This document shows, in pieces, positions 9,908 to 21,541 of a stretch of 64,000 bases of DNA. A model generated the notes under the pieces. It saw only the letters and a program-made list of their open reading frames with translations. It was not told where the DNA came from and made no database searches. Position 1 is the first letter of the stretch, and each line of letters opens with the position of its first letter. This DNA is from Trigonopsis variabilis (lineage: Eukaryota; Ascomycota; Trigonopsidomycetes; Trigonopsidales; Trigonopsidaceae): positions 744,001-808,000 of the forward strand of contig PPXM03000003.1 in NCBI GenBank assembly GCA_003707065.3, given 5' to 3'. Made by a program: the position numbers and the translations under genes.

Positions 9908-10320
9908 CTATTTCACCTGTTGAGTATAACCTTTAGTTGCATATTCCTCCAATCTGCCGTTAATAACAATCTAGGTTTGCACCTACGTTGAACCAAGCCT
10001 GAATAAAGTGGACCGGACAAAGCGAGAGTCCTTCTGGACTGACTTTCGAATGAGGTGTTGAACACTAACGGAAGAGTAAAACTGGATTGAAAAGTAGAAT
10101 GCTTCCACATGCGTCGCTTTATCTTTCTTCATAGGGTATGGTAATGGCCGCCGACCTAGGTTTTCTACCACTTTGATGATTCCACCATTTTTAAGAATTA
10201 GTTCACCAGTCGTGGTGACTAGCCTGCCCGTCAGATCGATCTCTCTAGATGCTCATACTTCTTAATCTCTGTGATCTCTTTAGGATTCACTCTTGCGAGC
10301 GCAATCAATTCATAGAGCAT
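9908..10320 (-). CDS. MRP17: Mitochondrial small-subunit ribosomal protein bS6m
   Basis: Component of the mitochondrial 37S subunit. Three exons on the minus strand: 10259-10320, 9987-10223, 9908-9953, giving 114 residues. It starts MLYELIALARVNPKEI, exactly the bS6 beginning, then ELILKNGGIIKVVENLGRR, LPYPMKKDKATHVEAFYF and DSRFVRSTLFRLGS, matching yeast Mrp17. The two introns are only 35 and 33 nt and hide the gene from simple frame scans; removing them restores phase at both junctions, and the second adds the tail LEEYATKGYTQQVK. Divergent from the H-protein gene, another mitochondrial gene. Confidence 0.88.
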
Positions 10321-10921
10321 TGCTGGATATCCTGATATCCTTTTGGTCGAGAATGGAAGGGGAAAAGTCCTCGAGGTACGTGACGACAAAGTGTACTGTC
10401 TAAAATAGCCCACTCTGGCGATCCAAAGATTATAGTATTACTCTCATTAATTATTCGAACACTAGCATATTGTATTTTTCATATTACAATGTATATAAAA
10501 CATTATTACTCCAGATTAATCCGACTATTTAGGAAACTGAAGCTGCTGCCCTAGATGTCAGATATAAGAATAGCCTTCTATAATATCAACCAGCAAACTA
10601 ATTAAAAGCAGCTGTGACATTTTATAATTGGAATGGTAAGAATGCGTAGCATAGAGAGTGCCCAGTCGATCAATGAGATGATCTGCAATTTCTTTGGCAC
10701 GATATCGGGCTGGTTCCGTTCATCACTAGAAAAACACAATCAAGTGTGTCCAGTACTATGCTTAGCCACGTTCCATTTTGGCATTATGTTCCTTCAATGC
10801 ACCCAGCTAGCTAGTCGTCTAATCTATGGGAGCAGTTTCGTGGGCTGAGTGTTACAATTACCCTACCTGTCTAATCCCATCTTTGACTTCAACGCTGGTT
10901 TCTATCACTTAACTATCATCT
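10321..10921. promoter_or_regulatory. Divergent intergenic region bS6m / GCV3
   Basis: 601 bp between two divergently read genes for mitochondrial proteins. AT-rich, with TATA-like runs around 10480-10500. No further gene seen. Confidence 0.45.
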
Positions 10922-11634
10922 ATGGCTTTTGTTCGATCTGTTTACTCGCGTTCTGCCCGTTATATCTACCGCGCCAATACATTCCCTACTCTCCGGCTAG
11001 TTGGCCATAGGTTCAATTCTTCCGCTGCTCCTTTTTCGGCGGATTCTCCAGTGATCACGTACTCTCAGGAGGCTCCCAGTAAGAAAAATTTTCATGAGTT
11101 TACTGCTAACAATCAGTCGTTCGTTTTTCTAAGGAACACGAGTGGATTGTCGTTCACAAAGACGGAGTTGGTAGGTCACCAAGGGCGTCGGACATACATG
11201 TGCGAAGCGCTACACATGATGGATATGTTATCGACCCTCAAGGGCAACCCTTGTGGTCAATTACCTCGCCATGCCTAGATTCTTGCTAACTCAAAGGTTT
11301 CTTAGGCCTTACCAAGCATGCAGTCGACTCTCTGGGTGATTTAGTCTTCATCGAGACTCATCCTGAGGATGATCCTATCGAGTTGAAGAAAGGTGAAGAG
11401 GTTGGTGCTGTGGAGAGCGTCAAGAGCGCGTCGGAGATCTATACTCCTATTACTGCCATCTTCACGGAGGCCAATAAAGAGGTCATTGCTAAACCCGGTC
11501 TGGTTAATAAGGAACCCTACGGACGAGGCTGGATCACCAAGTTTAAGATTGAGAGCTTCGATGTTCTAAAGGATGACGATTTGTTGGATGCACCTCAATA
11601 TGAGAAATATGTGGAGGAGAGTGAGTCTCACTAA
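10922..11634 (+). CDS. GCV3: Glycine cleavage system H protein, mitochondrial (with a one-base frame break)
   Basis: Lipoyl carrier that shuttles the aminomethyl group between the P, T and L proteins in the mitochondrial matrix. Best model: exons 10922-11078, 11117-11170 and 11298-11634. Exon 1 gives an Arg/Ser-rich presequence; exon 2 opens with VRFSKEHEWIVVHKDGVG, the H-protein start; exon 3 continues FLGLTKHAVDSLGD and then VFIETHPEDDPIELKKG, with the lipoylated lysine in GAVESVKSASE. Between LGD and VFIE one base appears to be missing (GGTGATTAGTC at 11336-11346, where the family expects DLV), so the frame shifts there. The break sits in a short T run, so a sequencing or assembly error is likely; a real null allele is the alternative. 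Intron 2 is 127 nt. Confidence 0.85.
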
Positions 11635-12002
11635 TGGGATGATTGGTCCAGCTTCCTTCGACTCGTAGATAAACTCGTATCACTTTACCATAGATCATGG
11701 AGCTAACGACGCAACACGATTATTTTATGTTGATGCTAAGATGCTCTCAGCCTTGAATCAATTAATTTTATTAGACTTGCATTCATTTTTCTGCCTCTAT
11801 CTAGGTGTGGATGGAATGATCGATGCGATATCTTACATCTAGGACCCAACGACAAGTGATTAAGCAGTCATATTTCACAAAGAACTTGCTCACTGTATTT
11901 TCCTAGTTACTACTGATTGACATTCTCACCAGTAGATACATTGTTCAGCCTTCTCCAGAAAATAACCGTAATATCCTTCTAAATTATATACATTTTAGTT
12001 TC
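11635..12002. other. Convergent 3' region GCV3 / FZO1
   Basis: 368 bp between two stop codons; holds both 3' UTRs and AT-rich possible poly(A) signals. Nothing else seen. Confidence 0.4.
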
Positions 12003-14538
12003 CTAGATCATGAGACTATCCAAATCGCAAGCTTTGACTTGCTCTAATTGCTCCAAAGTTTCAGCCTGTAGGTTGGTGAAGGCGGTCTGAGCATTTAGGC
12101 ATTCTTCCTTGTCATTCAGCGTCTCTTGAAGGGCCTCAAGCTTCTTATCGACTTGTCGCTGCAGTAAAGAGTCAATCTCATCAGTAGGATACTTCAATAC
12201 CCGCCCTACTTCCCGACTTATTCGAATGCAATTGGAGTGGATGTAATCCTCCTCTTCAAGTTGTCGGCGAATCTTATGAGATAATCGTCTAGCAACCGCA
12301 TAGGGTATATCTAACACCACCCACAAAAGACCAGCCACAGCAGTAGCGCCTAATAGAGGAAAAGCCAACCGAGCCACCTGGTCGAAATCAAAGAGATGAA
12401 GATATCGGATTAGAGGTGCAACCCAAGCCTGATGAGTGACCACTTGCCCTCCACCGGCGACTGTTGCGATCGCTAATGCAGTTGCGGTCGGGCTGAAACC
12501 AGAGCCAATCGAAGGCACAGATAAAGACAGATTAGGTTTAAGAGTCGAAGATCTAGCAGATGATGGCCGACCATTCAGTGCAGGGCGGGATACTCCAATA
12601 GGTTTATCATAACGATTATAGAAATCGACAAAGTCACTCAAAGATAATGGAACGTCAAGACTCTTGGCCAAAAGATCCCTCCGCCGAGTGAACATGAGAT
12701 GAGATTGGAAAACCTTGTCTGGATAAGACATCTTGAGATTAGATATGCCAACGTTTCTAACCTCATCATAACCTTTGATGGTCTTTTCACGCGCGTATTC
12801 CTCACACTCAGTAACAGCATCTTGGATTCTGCCTAGAATAGCATCACTAGTATCACAAGCATACTTCAAAGCTTGGAAAATTCCAGGATAAGGGATCAGA
12901 GGCTTGTCAACGATCGAGGAGATCGTATATAAGAGCTTTGCTCTTGTGTATTGGTAGACATCATCCACAAGTTCATCATTAGCTTGAGACAAACTTTCAG
13001 TAATAGCACTTTTCTGGGCAAGCGAGGAGTCTTTTTCATTATTCAAACTATCAATCTGTTCATCAAGGCTTGCGACTTTCTCGTTAGCCAAGGCGGTGTT
13101 AATGGAGACCAGTGTGTCAATATCGCTAAGGACATTGAGAAGATATTTACGGGCCGGCGAAAGCTTCGACAATGACCGACGCCCAAGGACGAAATTTCGT
13201 AGACATTCCTGCAGCCGGTTAAAGTCTGGGTCTGGTCCTGGTGGGCCGTTACCATTGTCATTAGGGTGAGGATCACCCGGTCCATCATCTCCATGAGGAA
13301 GAGAATTTGCCGCACTAATAAAATGAACCAAATGCTTTGAATCTTCAAATGTCTGAGGGCTCAATTGGTGAATTTGACTAAGAATTAATCGTCGACATTT
13401 TTCCTTATTTCGGATATTATCGAATTTGTTGACGACAATAAACATATACTCTTTTTCATGTGCAGCAGTTTCAATAAATTCTCTAGCTGATAAAGTCAAA
13501 TGATTTTCAGCATTAACCACAAAGACGACCACGTCAATTTCTTCCTGACGAGCAAAGACGTTGGTTGTATGGACAGTATCAATATTTAAACCAGGGGCAT
13601 CAATCAAGGAGATATCGACCACGCCATTATGCAGAAGGTTCTGTTCTCCGGCTCGACCGTCTTGAACGTAAACGATCAGCAACTTGAATTTGGAAGTCTC
13701 CTCGACCAAGGAAGAGAGATCTTTCAAGTCAAAGATTTCGTATGTAGACTGATCATTCATGGCATAATCATGATCCAGCAGCACTGCATGCACCTCTTCT
13801 TTTCCCTCATTTTTTCGGGCATCTTGGATCTCACAAAATACTTCCGTGCAGGGCTGTTGATCTTGAGGTAATAAATTACGTTCTAGTAATGCATTACAGA
13901 ACGTCGATTTTCCGGCATTCAGATCTCCAGTGACAAGAACTTTGGACGACCGATCCTCGATTCTTTCTCTCAAAGATAGCAAGTGTCGAATAACATGAGA
14001 AATCTTGTCATCTAATAAACTGGCAACAGCTTTGGATTCCAAAGATTCAACTACATCATCCCCAGGCTGACCTCCCATCCGCAGATTTAGCCGTAGCACG
14101 TTCAGTTGCTCATATGACGGAGGAGCAATTAACCTCGGAGGCTCTGTGGTATCATTGATGCCAGCAGAAGGTAAGAAATCATCATGTTCCATTGTTTTTG
14201 TTCGATTTCCGGCATAGTAAATAGGCCAGGTTTTGTTGACGCTCTGAATCTGCCGAAGAAGTCCCATTACATTGGTCATCACTCTTGCCAATGTAACCCG
14301 ACAGTCATTATATAGATATTCTTGAGTTTCAATACTATTATCTACAAGTTATCAGTGGTGTGCTGAGATGAAAAAAGAACTCACCATTCTGTATCGATCG
14401 TCTATTTTGATCGGGCCCGATATTCGGAAAGTCTGACACAGATGATCTTGTTCCAGAAGCGAAACTGTAGTTTGTGAACGAATCATCATTTTCGCTATCG
14501 GATCTGTTATCAGAACTGTTCTTATCCTCCTCTGCCAT
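12003..14538 (-). CDS. FZO1: Mitofusin, outer-membrane fusion GTPase
   Basis: Dynamin-like GTPase that tethers and fuses mitochondrial outer membranes. Two exons, 14385-14538 and 12003-14341 (43-nt intron), giving 830 residues, close to yeast Fzo1 (855). The acidic, Ser-rich N-terminus is followed by the GTPase domain: P-loop GDLNAGKST at about 190, DAPG at about 299 and NKFD at about 356. Heptad regions flank it, and two hydrophobic segments (about 662-680 and 705-725, GATAVAGLLWVVLDI) form the U-shaped membrane anchor. The C-terminal coiled coil ends near residue 830. The 5' exon adds the acidic Ser-rich N-terminus. Confidence 0.95.
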
Positions 14539-14846
14539 GCTGGTGGCAATTTGGAGATGTAACGGTTGTTTGTGTCAAAGGTATGTCATTCGACAAGACC
14601 TTTGAGTACGCCAAAACGGTAAAGGTCTTCTACATTATAATACGTCATTTATTAATTCTAATATATTCACTAGGTTTGAGTATACCTAATGTCTAGACAC
14701 TTTTAACGTATGACCGAAGGCCAATTTTAGTGTTGGCGTTTGCAAGAAAAGTCCACTACAGATGCAACCGTGTCAAGCCACCCCTAACGAAGGACAGTGG
14801 TATTGCCCTCCCAAGTGTTACTGTGCATCTTATCGCAACTATCGAC
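14539..14846. promoter_or_regulatory. Divergent intergenic region FZO1 / VPS2
   Basis: 308 bp shared by two divergent genes; AT-rich around 14640-14690. No motif that I can name with confidence. Confidence 0.4.
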
Positions 14847-15730
14847 ATGAATGTTATCGAGTGGGCATTTGGGAAACGGCTCACGCCACAGGAGCGATTA
14901 AGAAAAGTACGTTGGTTCTTTCTTGAAAAAAGGATTAACTTTGAGCATCAACGGGCATTGGAGAAGGCTCAGCGAGAGTTGGATAGAGAGCGGATGAAGC
15001 TTGAGCAACAGGAAAAGAAATTGATTAGCGATATCAAGAAATCAGCTAAAGCAAATCAGCTAGGAGCTTGTAAGATACAAGCTAAAGATTTGGTTCGAAC
15101 CCGAAGGTGAATGATAGAGCCGTTAGGACCATGCTGACTTCAAGATATATCCAGAAATTTTATCAAATGAGAACCCAGCTTCAAGCGGTGTCGTTAAGAA
15201 TTCAAGTATTATCCTGATAATGTGACATTTTTTAACCTATAGACTGTTCGAAGCAATGAACAGATGATGCAAAGCATGAAAGGTGCTACCAGAGTAAGCG
15301 CAAGCTTTCTTGCGAGCTGACATGTTTAGTTACTTGGTTCAATGAATAAGAGCATGAATCTCCCTGCTTTGACTCGAATTGTCATGGAGTTTGAAAAGCA
15401 AAACGATATCATGGACCAGCGCCAGGAAATGATGGATGATGCTATAGATGATGCAATGGAAGATGAAGAAGGTATGTGAGCTTCTATAAACTGTTGCTAA
15501 CTATGCAAGAAGAATCAGACGAAATCGTTAATCAAGTTTTGGATGAAATTGGAATTGACCTGTCTCAATCAGTGAGTTATAGCGTGTTAGATGCTGTCTT
15601 ACTTTTTTAGCTCAAGGACACTCCTTCTACGCTTGAAGTAGCACAAGCCAACAGCCCACAGAAGTTAGCCCAGCCGATAGGAGGTGGTGATGACGATCTG
15701 ATGTCGCGATTGGATGGATTGAAACGGTAA
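14847..15730 (+). CDS. DID4: ESCRT-III subunit Vps2/Did4 (CHMP2)
   Basis: Polymerises on endosomes with Vps24 and Snf7 and recruits the AAA ATPase Vps4 for vesicle scission. Seven exons: 14847-14906, 14946-15106, 15145-15205, 15243-15293, 15330-15471, 15510-15571, 15611-15730; all six introns are 36-39 nt and phases fit throughout, giving 218 residues. MNVIEWAFGKRLTPQERLRK is the Vps2 start, then a long basic helix (RALEKAQRELDRERMKLE), AKDLVRTRRYIQKFY, MKGATRLLGSMNK, an acidic turn (MMDDAIDDAMEDEEEESDE) and the C-terminal MIM1 motif (DDDLMSRLDGLKR) that binds Vps4. Intron density is the highest in the window. Confidence 0.94.
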
Positions 15731-15865
15731 CGGTCGAGTTATTTCTTAATATATACGTACTTTCTATGAGCCTCGGCTTCGTACATCATGAATCTTTTTG
15801 TTATTTAACATAACGGGCTTTGCAAGTTTAGTATACTGTTCCCTTTTGTTCCGCACGGCTTCCAT

Positions 15866-18089
15866 CTAGTCATCGACCTCTTCTTCCTTCTCCTCAATGA
15901 TCTCCTCAACGTACTCTTCAATCACCTTTTGATCACCCTCCTTGGCTTTTTGCTTGCGTAGCTCACCAGTATCAACAGGGACACCAAGAGGAGTCAACTC
16001 TTCATAGAGCTTCTTGCGCCAAGCCCGCCATTCGCTGAGCAAACGTCTTTGGGTCTCGATTTGTTCTCGGCTAGCCTCAGAGCGTTCAAGGGCATCAATT
16101 TGATCGTACCGTTTACTATACTCTCGCAAATTCTTTCGGATCTTTTTCTTCTGCTCCTTTGAAAGTAATGACTCAGGTCGTGGTCGCCATATAAATTCCT
16201 TAAATCCTGAAACGTTCGAGGAGACCAACTGGGTACCTTTGAAGTCCCAAATCTTGTAACCATTCTCGACTGTATGTCTCCAGGCAGAAGAGTGGGTAGC
16301 AACAAATCGACCGCTAGGATCCCAATTGACGTCAGTGATACCGTAGATCTCTAATGAGTTGATCAGCTGGATATTGCAGGGCACATCCTTGCCCTCACCT
16401 TCATCGGTCTTCTTTTCACCTTCAAAATTCATATCCCAGAAATCCAACTCGGACTTGGAAGACATGTTGATAGCAGCCGTAATGACAAAGCGACCCTTAG
16501 GGTTCCAGAAAATAGAGTTAGCCCCCTTTCTAACTGCAGTCTCCACACACTTAAATGTACCAAGCGGTCCTTTTGCTCGCTCGAGTCCATAAAACGATAC
16601 AGTCGTTCTTGTGACTGTTCCTCCACTAGCGCCGCCAAGAGCGAGAATAGGGCCTGATTGAACTTCTCCAGTAGAGATAATAACAAATCGATCTCCATTA
16701 GGTTCCCAAGCAAAATTTGACACAACGTCCTTCAGTTCAATTAATTCAGTCGGGATTCCTTTCTCTTTAAGTCGAAAGATTTCCAATACAGTGAAAAGGG
16801 ATTTCTTGGTCTTGGTATGACGGTCCACCTTGACACAAAAGAACTCTCCTTTAGATTGCCAATGCAATTTGCAGTCCGAGACGTTGAAAAGATTTCGCGA
16901 TCGGACAACTTTTTTGTCCGGGATGGTCAAGACGCTGACACGAGCCGACTGATTATTAATCTCGGGTGTCCAGTAACCAAGGACGTGTTGGGCAGCACCT
17001 TTAGATTCCAAATCCAAGCCTATCGGAGCCCATTCGAAATCCACAATACCTTCAATCTTTATAGTTTTCTTGTCAAGCATGTTCATACTGGGTGTTTCAA
17101 AGACTGATAAGGATTGTCCAGGAACGACACGAGCCACATATTTATCATCATAAGACCATTTAAACAATGGCCAGTCAATGATCCGTTTACCAGGTTCAAC
17201 TTCTTGTCCAACCATACCAAAGGTTCGTAAAGGAAGTCCAGTTGAAATATCCCAAATAACGATTTGCTTGCCTTCATCTTGGGGACCAAAAGGAGGAACA
17301 GGCTTTTCAATCTTTTCACTGGACCAAGTGACGAGATAGTTCTCATTAGGAGAAAAGTCAATCAGTGATACTCGACTTTGAGGAAAGGCAGCCAATTGTT
17401 TGAATGAGGGCCCACCAAAAATCCTTATACCACGCTGATGAACAGTAGCTAAGTAAGTACCTTTGGGAGACCATTTGGCATACTTTTCCGTCCAATTCCT
17501 TCGCACTTCAACTTTCTCAGGACTATCGTGCTTTTGATGCCAGAACACTCCAACATCATCATCCTTATGCAGTAATATTTGATCTCGAAGTGAAGGGTCT
17601 AGTAGCCAGCTCTTTAAATGTTCACTGTCACCCACTTGTTCTCGTTTCGGTTCATGATATACTTCATCGACATTGCCTTCCGCGCCAAACTTGCTGATAT
17701 CTCCAAAATGATTCAATAGCAATGTATGATTCTGATCCAGACGTTTCCTACTTAGAGCCTTAATGGCACTTGTGGCATCCTTGGCAGACTCAAACTCAAC
17801 GAATACAAATCTTTTCAAGTTAGCTCAAATTCGCAGTAACCTCAGCTTACCCTTCAGTCTTGCCGTTTTCACCTAATGGCATAAAAATACCATCTTCTTT
17901 CACTTTGCCAGCAGTGCTAAGTAATTTTCGTAACACTTTTGTGAGAGCAGTGATTTTGCTTTCTGGAATCACAGGAGCCCCATCAATCACTACAAAATTG
18001 TCTAAAGACACTTCCTCAGGAACTGAGTACTTCTTTTCCAAGTCGGAAAAGTCAATCTGAGCCGGATCGACTAACAAAGTGTCGCCCAT
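15866..18089 (-). CDS. PRT1: Translation initiation factor eIF3 subunit b
   Basis: Core scaffold of eIF3, which loads mRNA and Met-tRNA onto the 40S subunit. Two exons, 17851-18089 and 15866-17810 (40-nt intron), giving 727 residues. The N-terminal RRM spans the intron: DNFVVIDGAPVIPESKI in exon 1 and, after splicing, TEGFVFVEFESAKDAT. The nine-bladed beta-propeller follows, with WSPKGTYLATVHQRGIRIFGG, FSPNENYLVTWSS, WDISTGLPLRTF and FVITAAINMSSKSELDFWD. The C-terminal helix (RRLLSEWRAWRKKLYEELTPLG) binds eIF3g/i, and the protein ends in an acidic tail (EEIIEEKEEEVDD). All parts of the family are present. Confidence 0.97.
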
Positions 18090-19976
18090 CTTGATCCAGT
18101 TCGTTGATAGACTCTTGCGGTGCTAAAAATTTTCTATAGCAACGACACGTGAGAAATCGTTACACAAGTCAAGGCGGCGAATCGTATTCTTATAATGAGA
18201 CGAGACTACTTCGATCTGAATAAGAGATGAACCAAAAAAAACAAACCTCTACTCTGTCGAGGATTTTTAATTTAGAGGTAACGAGGAAATTATTGAGCAT
18301 TATCGCGAAGGGATACCTGTGGGCTTGATATATTTATACTTTTCGCTTGCATACTAGTGTCTCGCCTTTTTTTTCCCTACTTTAAATCGCGACTTTCTGG
18401 TCGTTCTCATTTCTGTGTAGATTCATATGTTTCTAGTACAGACTAAGATACGGACAAGTTGTGCAGGGAGTTATTGTAGTATGTCCACTTGTCCTCTCAC
18501 ATAGTTACGATGCCCCAGAATGATATCTTTATTGGTCTTAGATCACTGCTATAGAGATTTAAGTACTTGAAGAAGGCTCAGGTGCGCTTGTGACCTCAAA
18601 CCAAGTCGTCGTCTGCCCTTGACCAGACATAATTAGCACAATGGTCTTTGATTACCGATTATATGATACCATCTGAGACACCATTGAAACACCGTTTAAA
18701 GCATATGCCTATAAAGCACTATCGGACTTGGTTTTGTGCCAGTTATCCTTATCGGTTGAGCAAATAGGGCAAGAACCAGCTGCAATGCTAAAACAAACAA
18801 AAGTAAATGAAAAGAGCCTGGTGCGTCAATGTCTTGGTATCTAGGTTTAGCTATTTACGATTCGCAAAATTGGTCGGATTGGGACCTGCTGTTATAATCC
18901 ATTTTATCATATAGAGTATTGATCTCGCAACTCACTCAACAAAGGCGACTTTACGGCATGATGAAAATGCTTCCCCTAGATATCTCATTTATACGACCTG
19001 ACCCAAGATAAGTTTCTGGCGATTTTCACGCATGTACGATCGATCACCTTTGGCCTTCAATAGTCACTTCCTGTTTAGTATTTTGTAGCATGATATCAAG
19101 CTCGTAATCATGAAGAAGCAAAAATGTAGTTGTTTATTGTAATAGAGCTTCCTTGGTCGTGAGAAATGATAATCTTGGTCTGAAAATAGTCATAGATTTC
19201 AAAACTTGTCGTAAAGGGTTCGCAGAGGATTAGAGTTTTGTTACTTGCTTCTACCACCATGACAACCCTCGTAACACAACAATCACCTAATCAAGTAGAA
19301 ACACTTCCATACTTGTGTCAAAAATACACAGTCATACAGGCTAGCAAAGTTAAAGAGGACTTCCCATAGAGGGAGACCAAGGTCAAATCGCTAAGACAAA
19401 GGGATGCTCTACGCTAGGATGCCAATTGCAGCAGAGAGCGTGAATATGCTCTCAGGTCCTCATGAACTATGTAGATATAAGAAAAGTAAAATGCCTCCAA
19501 GCTATGCATTCATGCCTTGGCGTGCTAAAGCCAGTTAAACTCTATGGTAATTCAGTGAAGTGAGTATGGGAGACTGATCTCCCTCAAGGAAACTCGGGGA
19601 AAGATTGATTGATTCAAGAACAGTGTGGTTCCTGGGAAGCAGTGAATCGATGAAGGCTAGGTCTTAGACTCAAGACCAAACACAGAATTGTCAGAAAAAA
19701 AGAAGATATTCTTATGGTCTTGTTACGAACTATAATTAAGGAAAGAATAATAGAGAACTGTTGTAATCTACTCGTGCTCAAGATGGCTGCCATAATTAGC
19801 CTCAGTAGCAGGATATCTTGTATAGCAAACATAGCTAATCCTCTTATATAGCAGACAGTTGCTTCTGCTATATTCGCATAGAGAGACCGAACTAACTATC
19901 TGTGTTTCTTACTTTTCAGAGTGCCCGTTCGTTGGTTAAAGCGACGTCAACCAGACTGTGATACCCTGGCATCGAC
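18090..19976. other. Gene-poor 1.9 kb interval between PRT1 and GET4
   Basis: Largest gap outside the transposon island. It contains the divergent promoters of PRT1 and GET4. I saw no frame above 72 codons, no tRNA, and no snoRNA with a recognisable rRNA guide. A few short open stretches on the minus strand (for example a CPIC-containing 20-residue stretch near 18720-18790 and a 23-codon ATG frame near 18630) have no family match. It could be degraded sequence or hold an unrecognised non-coding RNA. Confidence 0.35.
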
Positions 19977-21136
19977 ATGGCGACCAAGATTCTAAAGACT
20001 CAAGCCAGAGTCGAGAAATTGTAAGTCCAAGATTTATTATTGTATATGCTGATCGTTTAGAATAGAGGAAAAGTCCTTTTACGAGGCCCATCAAGCTCTA
20101 CGAACTGTTGCTGCTCGATACGTCAAAGGTCATGACTATCCTTCAGCCATCCAAGTTCTCTTCAATGGGTCTCAGAGTTTATTTAAAGCCGGAGAAGGCG
20201 GAAGTGGTGGCGATTTGGCATTGTATATGATTGAGGTGATCAACGAAGATGCGCAGGTCGATGAAGAGACTAATGAGTCAAGATATCGAGAAATAATCTG
20301 TACGAATAATACACATGCTGATATTTGCTAACCAAAAGCTCGAATTATTGAATTAGTACCTCTTTTTCCTTCCACAGAACCTTCGAGAAGGATCTTTTTC
20401 CATAACTCTATCAGGTACTGAATGCCTGCGTGAGTATGCTAACATTATAGCTGGAGTTCAAAAGCCGGTCTGGTTAACGCTGGGGACCCGGAACTTCACA
20501 AATTTATCGGTGCAACATTAGCTAAAGAAGGGGATGTCTATGATGCTGAACGACATTTGTTACTGAGTCGGGATGGATATAGTGTCTTGACCAGCGTGCT
20601 GTATGAATGGTACTTAGAAGATCAGGATATGCTAAGCGCTCCCTTCTATATTGCACGTTCGGTTCTGGGATTCTTGGCTGTTGGAAATGTGCGCGATGCT
20701 AATAAATCTTTGACCATTTTTATAGACTTGGCTTCGAATGGTCCACGCTCGGAGGTTTTTAGCGACAAGGAGATTCTCAATGATGAAGGCATGGAAATCA
20801 GTTATTACCTTGAAATGCCAATATTAAACTTCCTTCAGCTCCTTTTATTGGCCGCTGATTATAAGGCGGTCGATATGTTCAAAAGATTGCAAAGCCGCTA
20901 CTCTCCAGAATTTGCTAACTCTCGTAACATGTTTTTACCGGTGAGTATTGCATTCATGCAGATAATATTCTAATAGGCAGATTTTAGACAGAATCGGCAG
21001 TGTTCTTTTTGGTATTGAAAAGAAGGCCCCTTCAAATCCCTTGCAAGATCTCATGTCTAGCTTTTTTGGTGGAGGAATGGGAAGTTCAGGAAGTCATGCT
21101 CCTCAAAAGGCTATTGCACAGGTCGATATGGATTAA
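19977..21136 (+). CDS. GET4: GET4/TRC35, tail-anchored protein targeting factor
   Basis: Cytosolic partner of Get5 that hands tail-anchored proteins from Sgt2 to the Get3 ATPase for insertion into the ER. Five exons: 19977-20020, 20061-20299, 20339-20414, 20451-20940, 20981-21136 (introns 36-40 nt), giving 334 residues. Seen: an alpha-solenoid with EEKSFYEAHQALRTVAARYV (first repeat), LHKFIGATLAKEGDVYDAER, HLLLSRDG, LEMPILNFLQLLLLAAD, and the family's C-terminal signature ILDRIGSVLFGIEKK then LMSSFFGGGMG. Length agrees with animal TRC35 (about 327). Confidence 0.92.
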
Positions 21137-21541
21137 AAAAGCATATATGTCTAGCTCAAGACTTTTTGGTCCGCTTCACTGACTTATACTCAGTTTCATA
21201 GCCCTTATGCAGTGGACTAAATCTGAGTCTCTATTATTCTGGTACGTAAGCACGGTAGTGTTCGTGCTAAGAGATTTTTGACTCTGTAATCTCTAAGGTA
21301 TAAAACAATAGACCCATTCTCGTATGACAGTTAGCAAGTTAAATGCCGTGTCCTTTCATCCTAGATATTACAGTATGTAACCATAATCTCGTTTATTTTT
21401 TATAGCTCTATTATATGCACTTTATTCTTCCGCCTATGCTATTGAAACGCCTAGTTCTCCATCAAAAGCTCCGTAACAGTCCATTCACATAGAGATGAAG
21501 CAGAAGATTAAGATGATACAGCATACTTTATATAGTAGTCT
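21137..21541. other. Convergent 3' region after GET4
   Basis: 405 bp, AT-rich, between the GET4 stop and the stop of the small minus-strand gene. Nothing else supported. Confidence 0.35.

Noticed and set aside
15085-15110. tRNA T-loop-like GGTTCGAACCC
   Set aside because: Lies in the coding exon of VPS2 (DLVRTRR) and no acceptor or anticodon arm surrounds it.
18630-18800. Short minus-strand frames (23 and about 20 codons, one with CPIC)
   Set aside because: Too short, no consistent splice model, no family.
18958-19002. ATGATGA / CTGA pair in the gene-poor gap
   Set aside because: Boxes too close together, no stem, and no recognisable rRNA guide.
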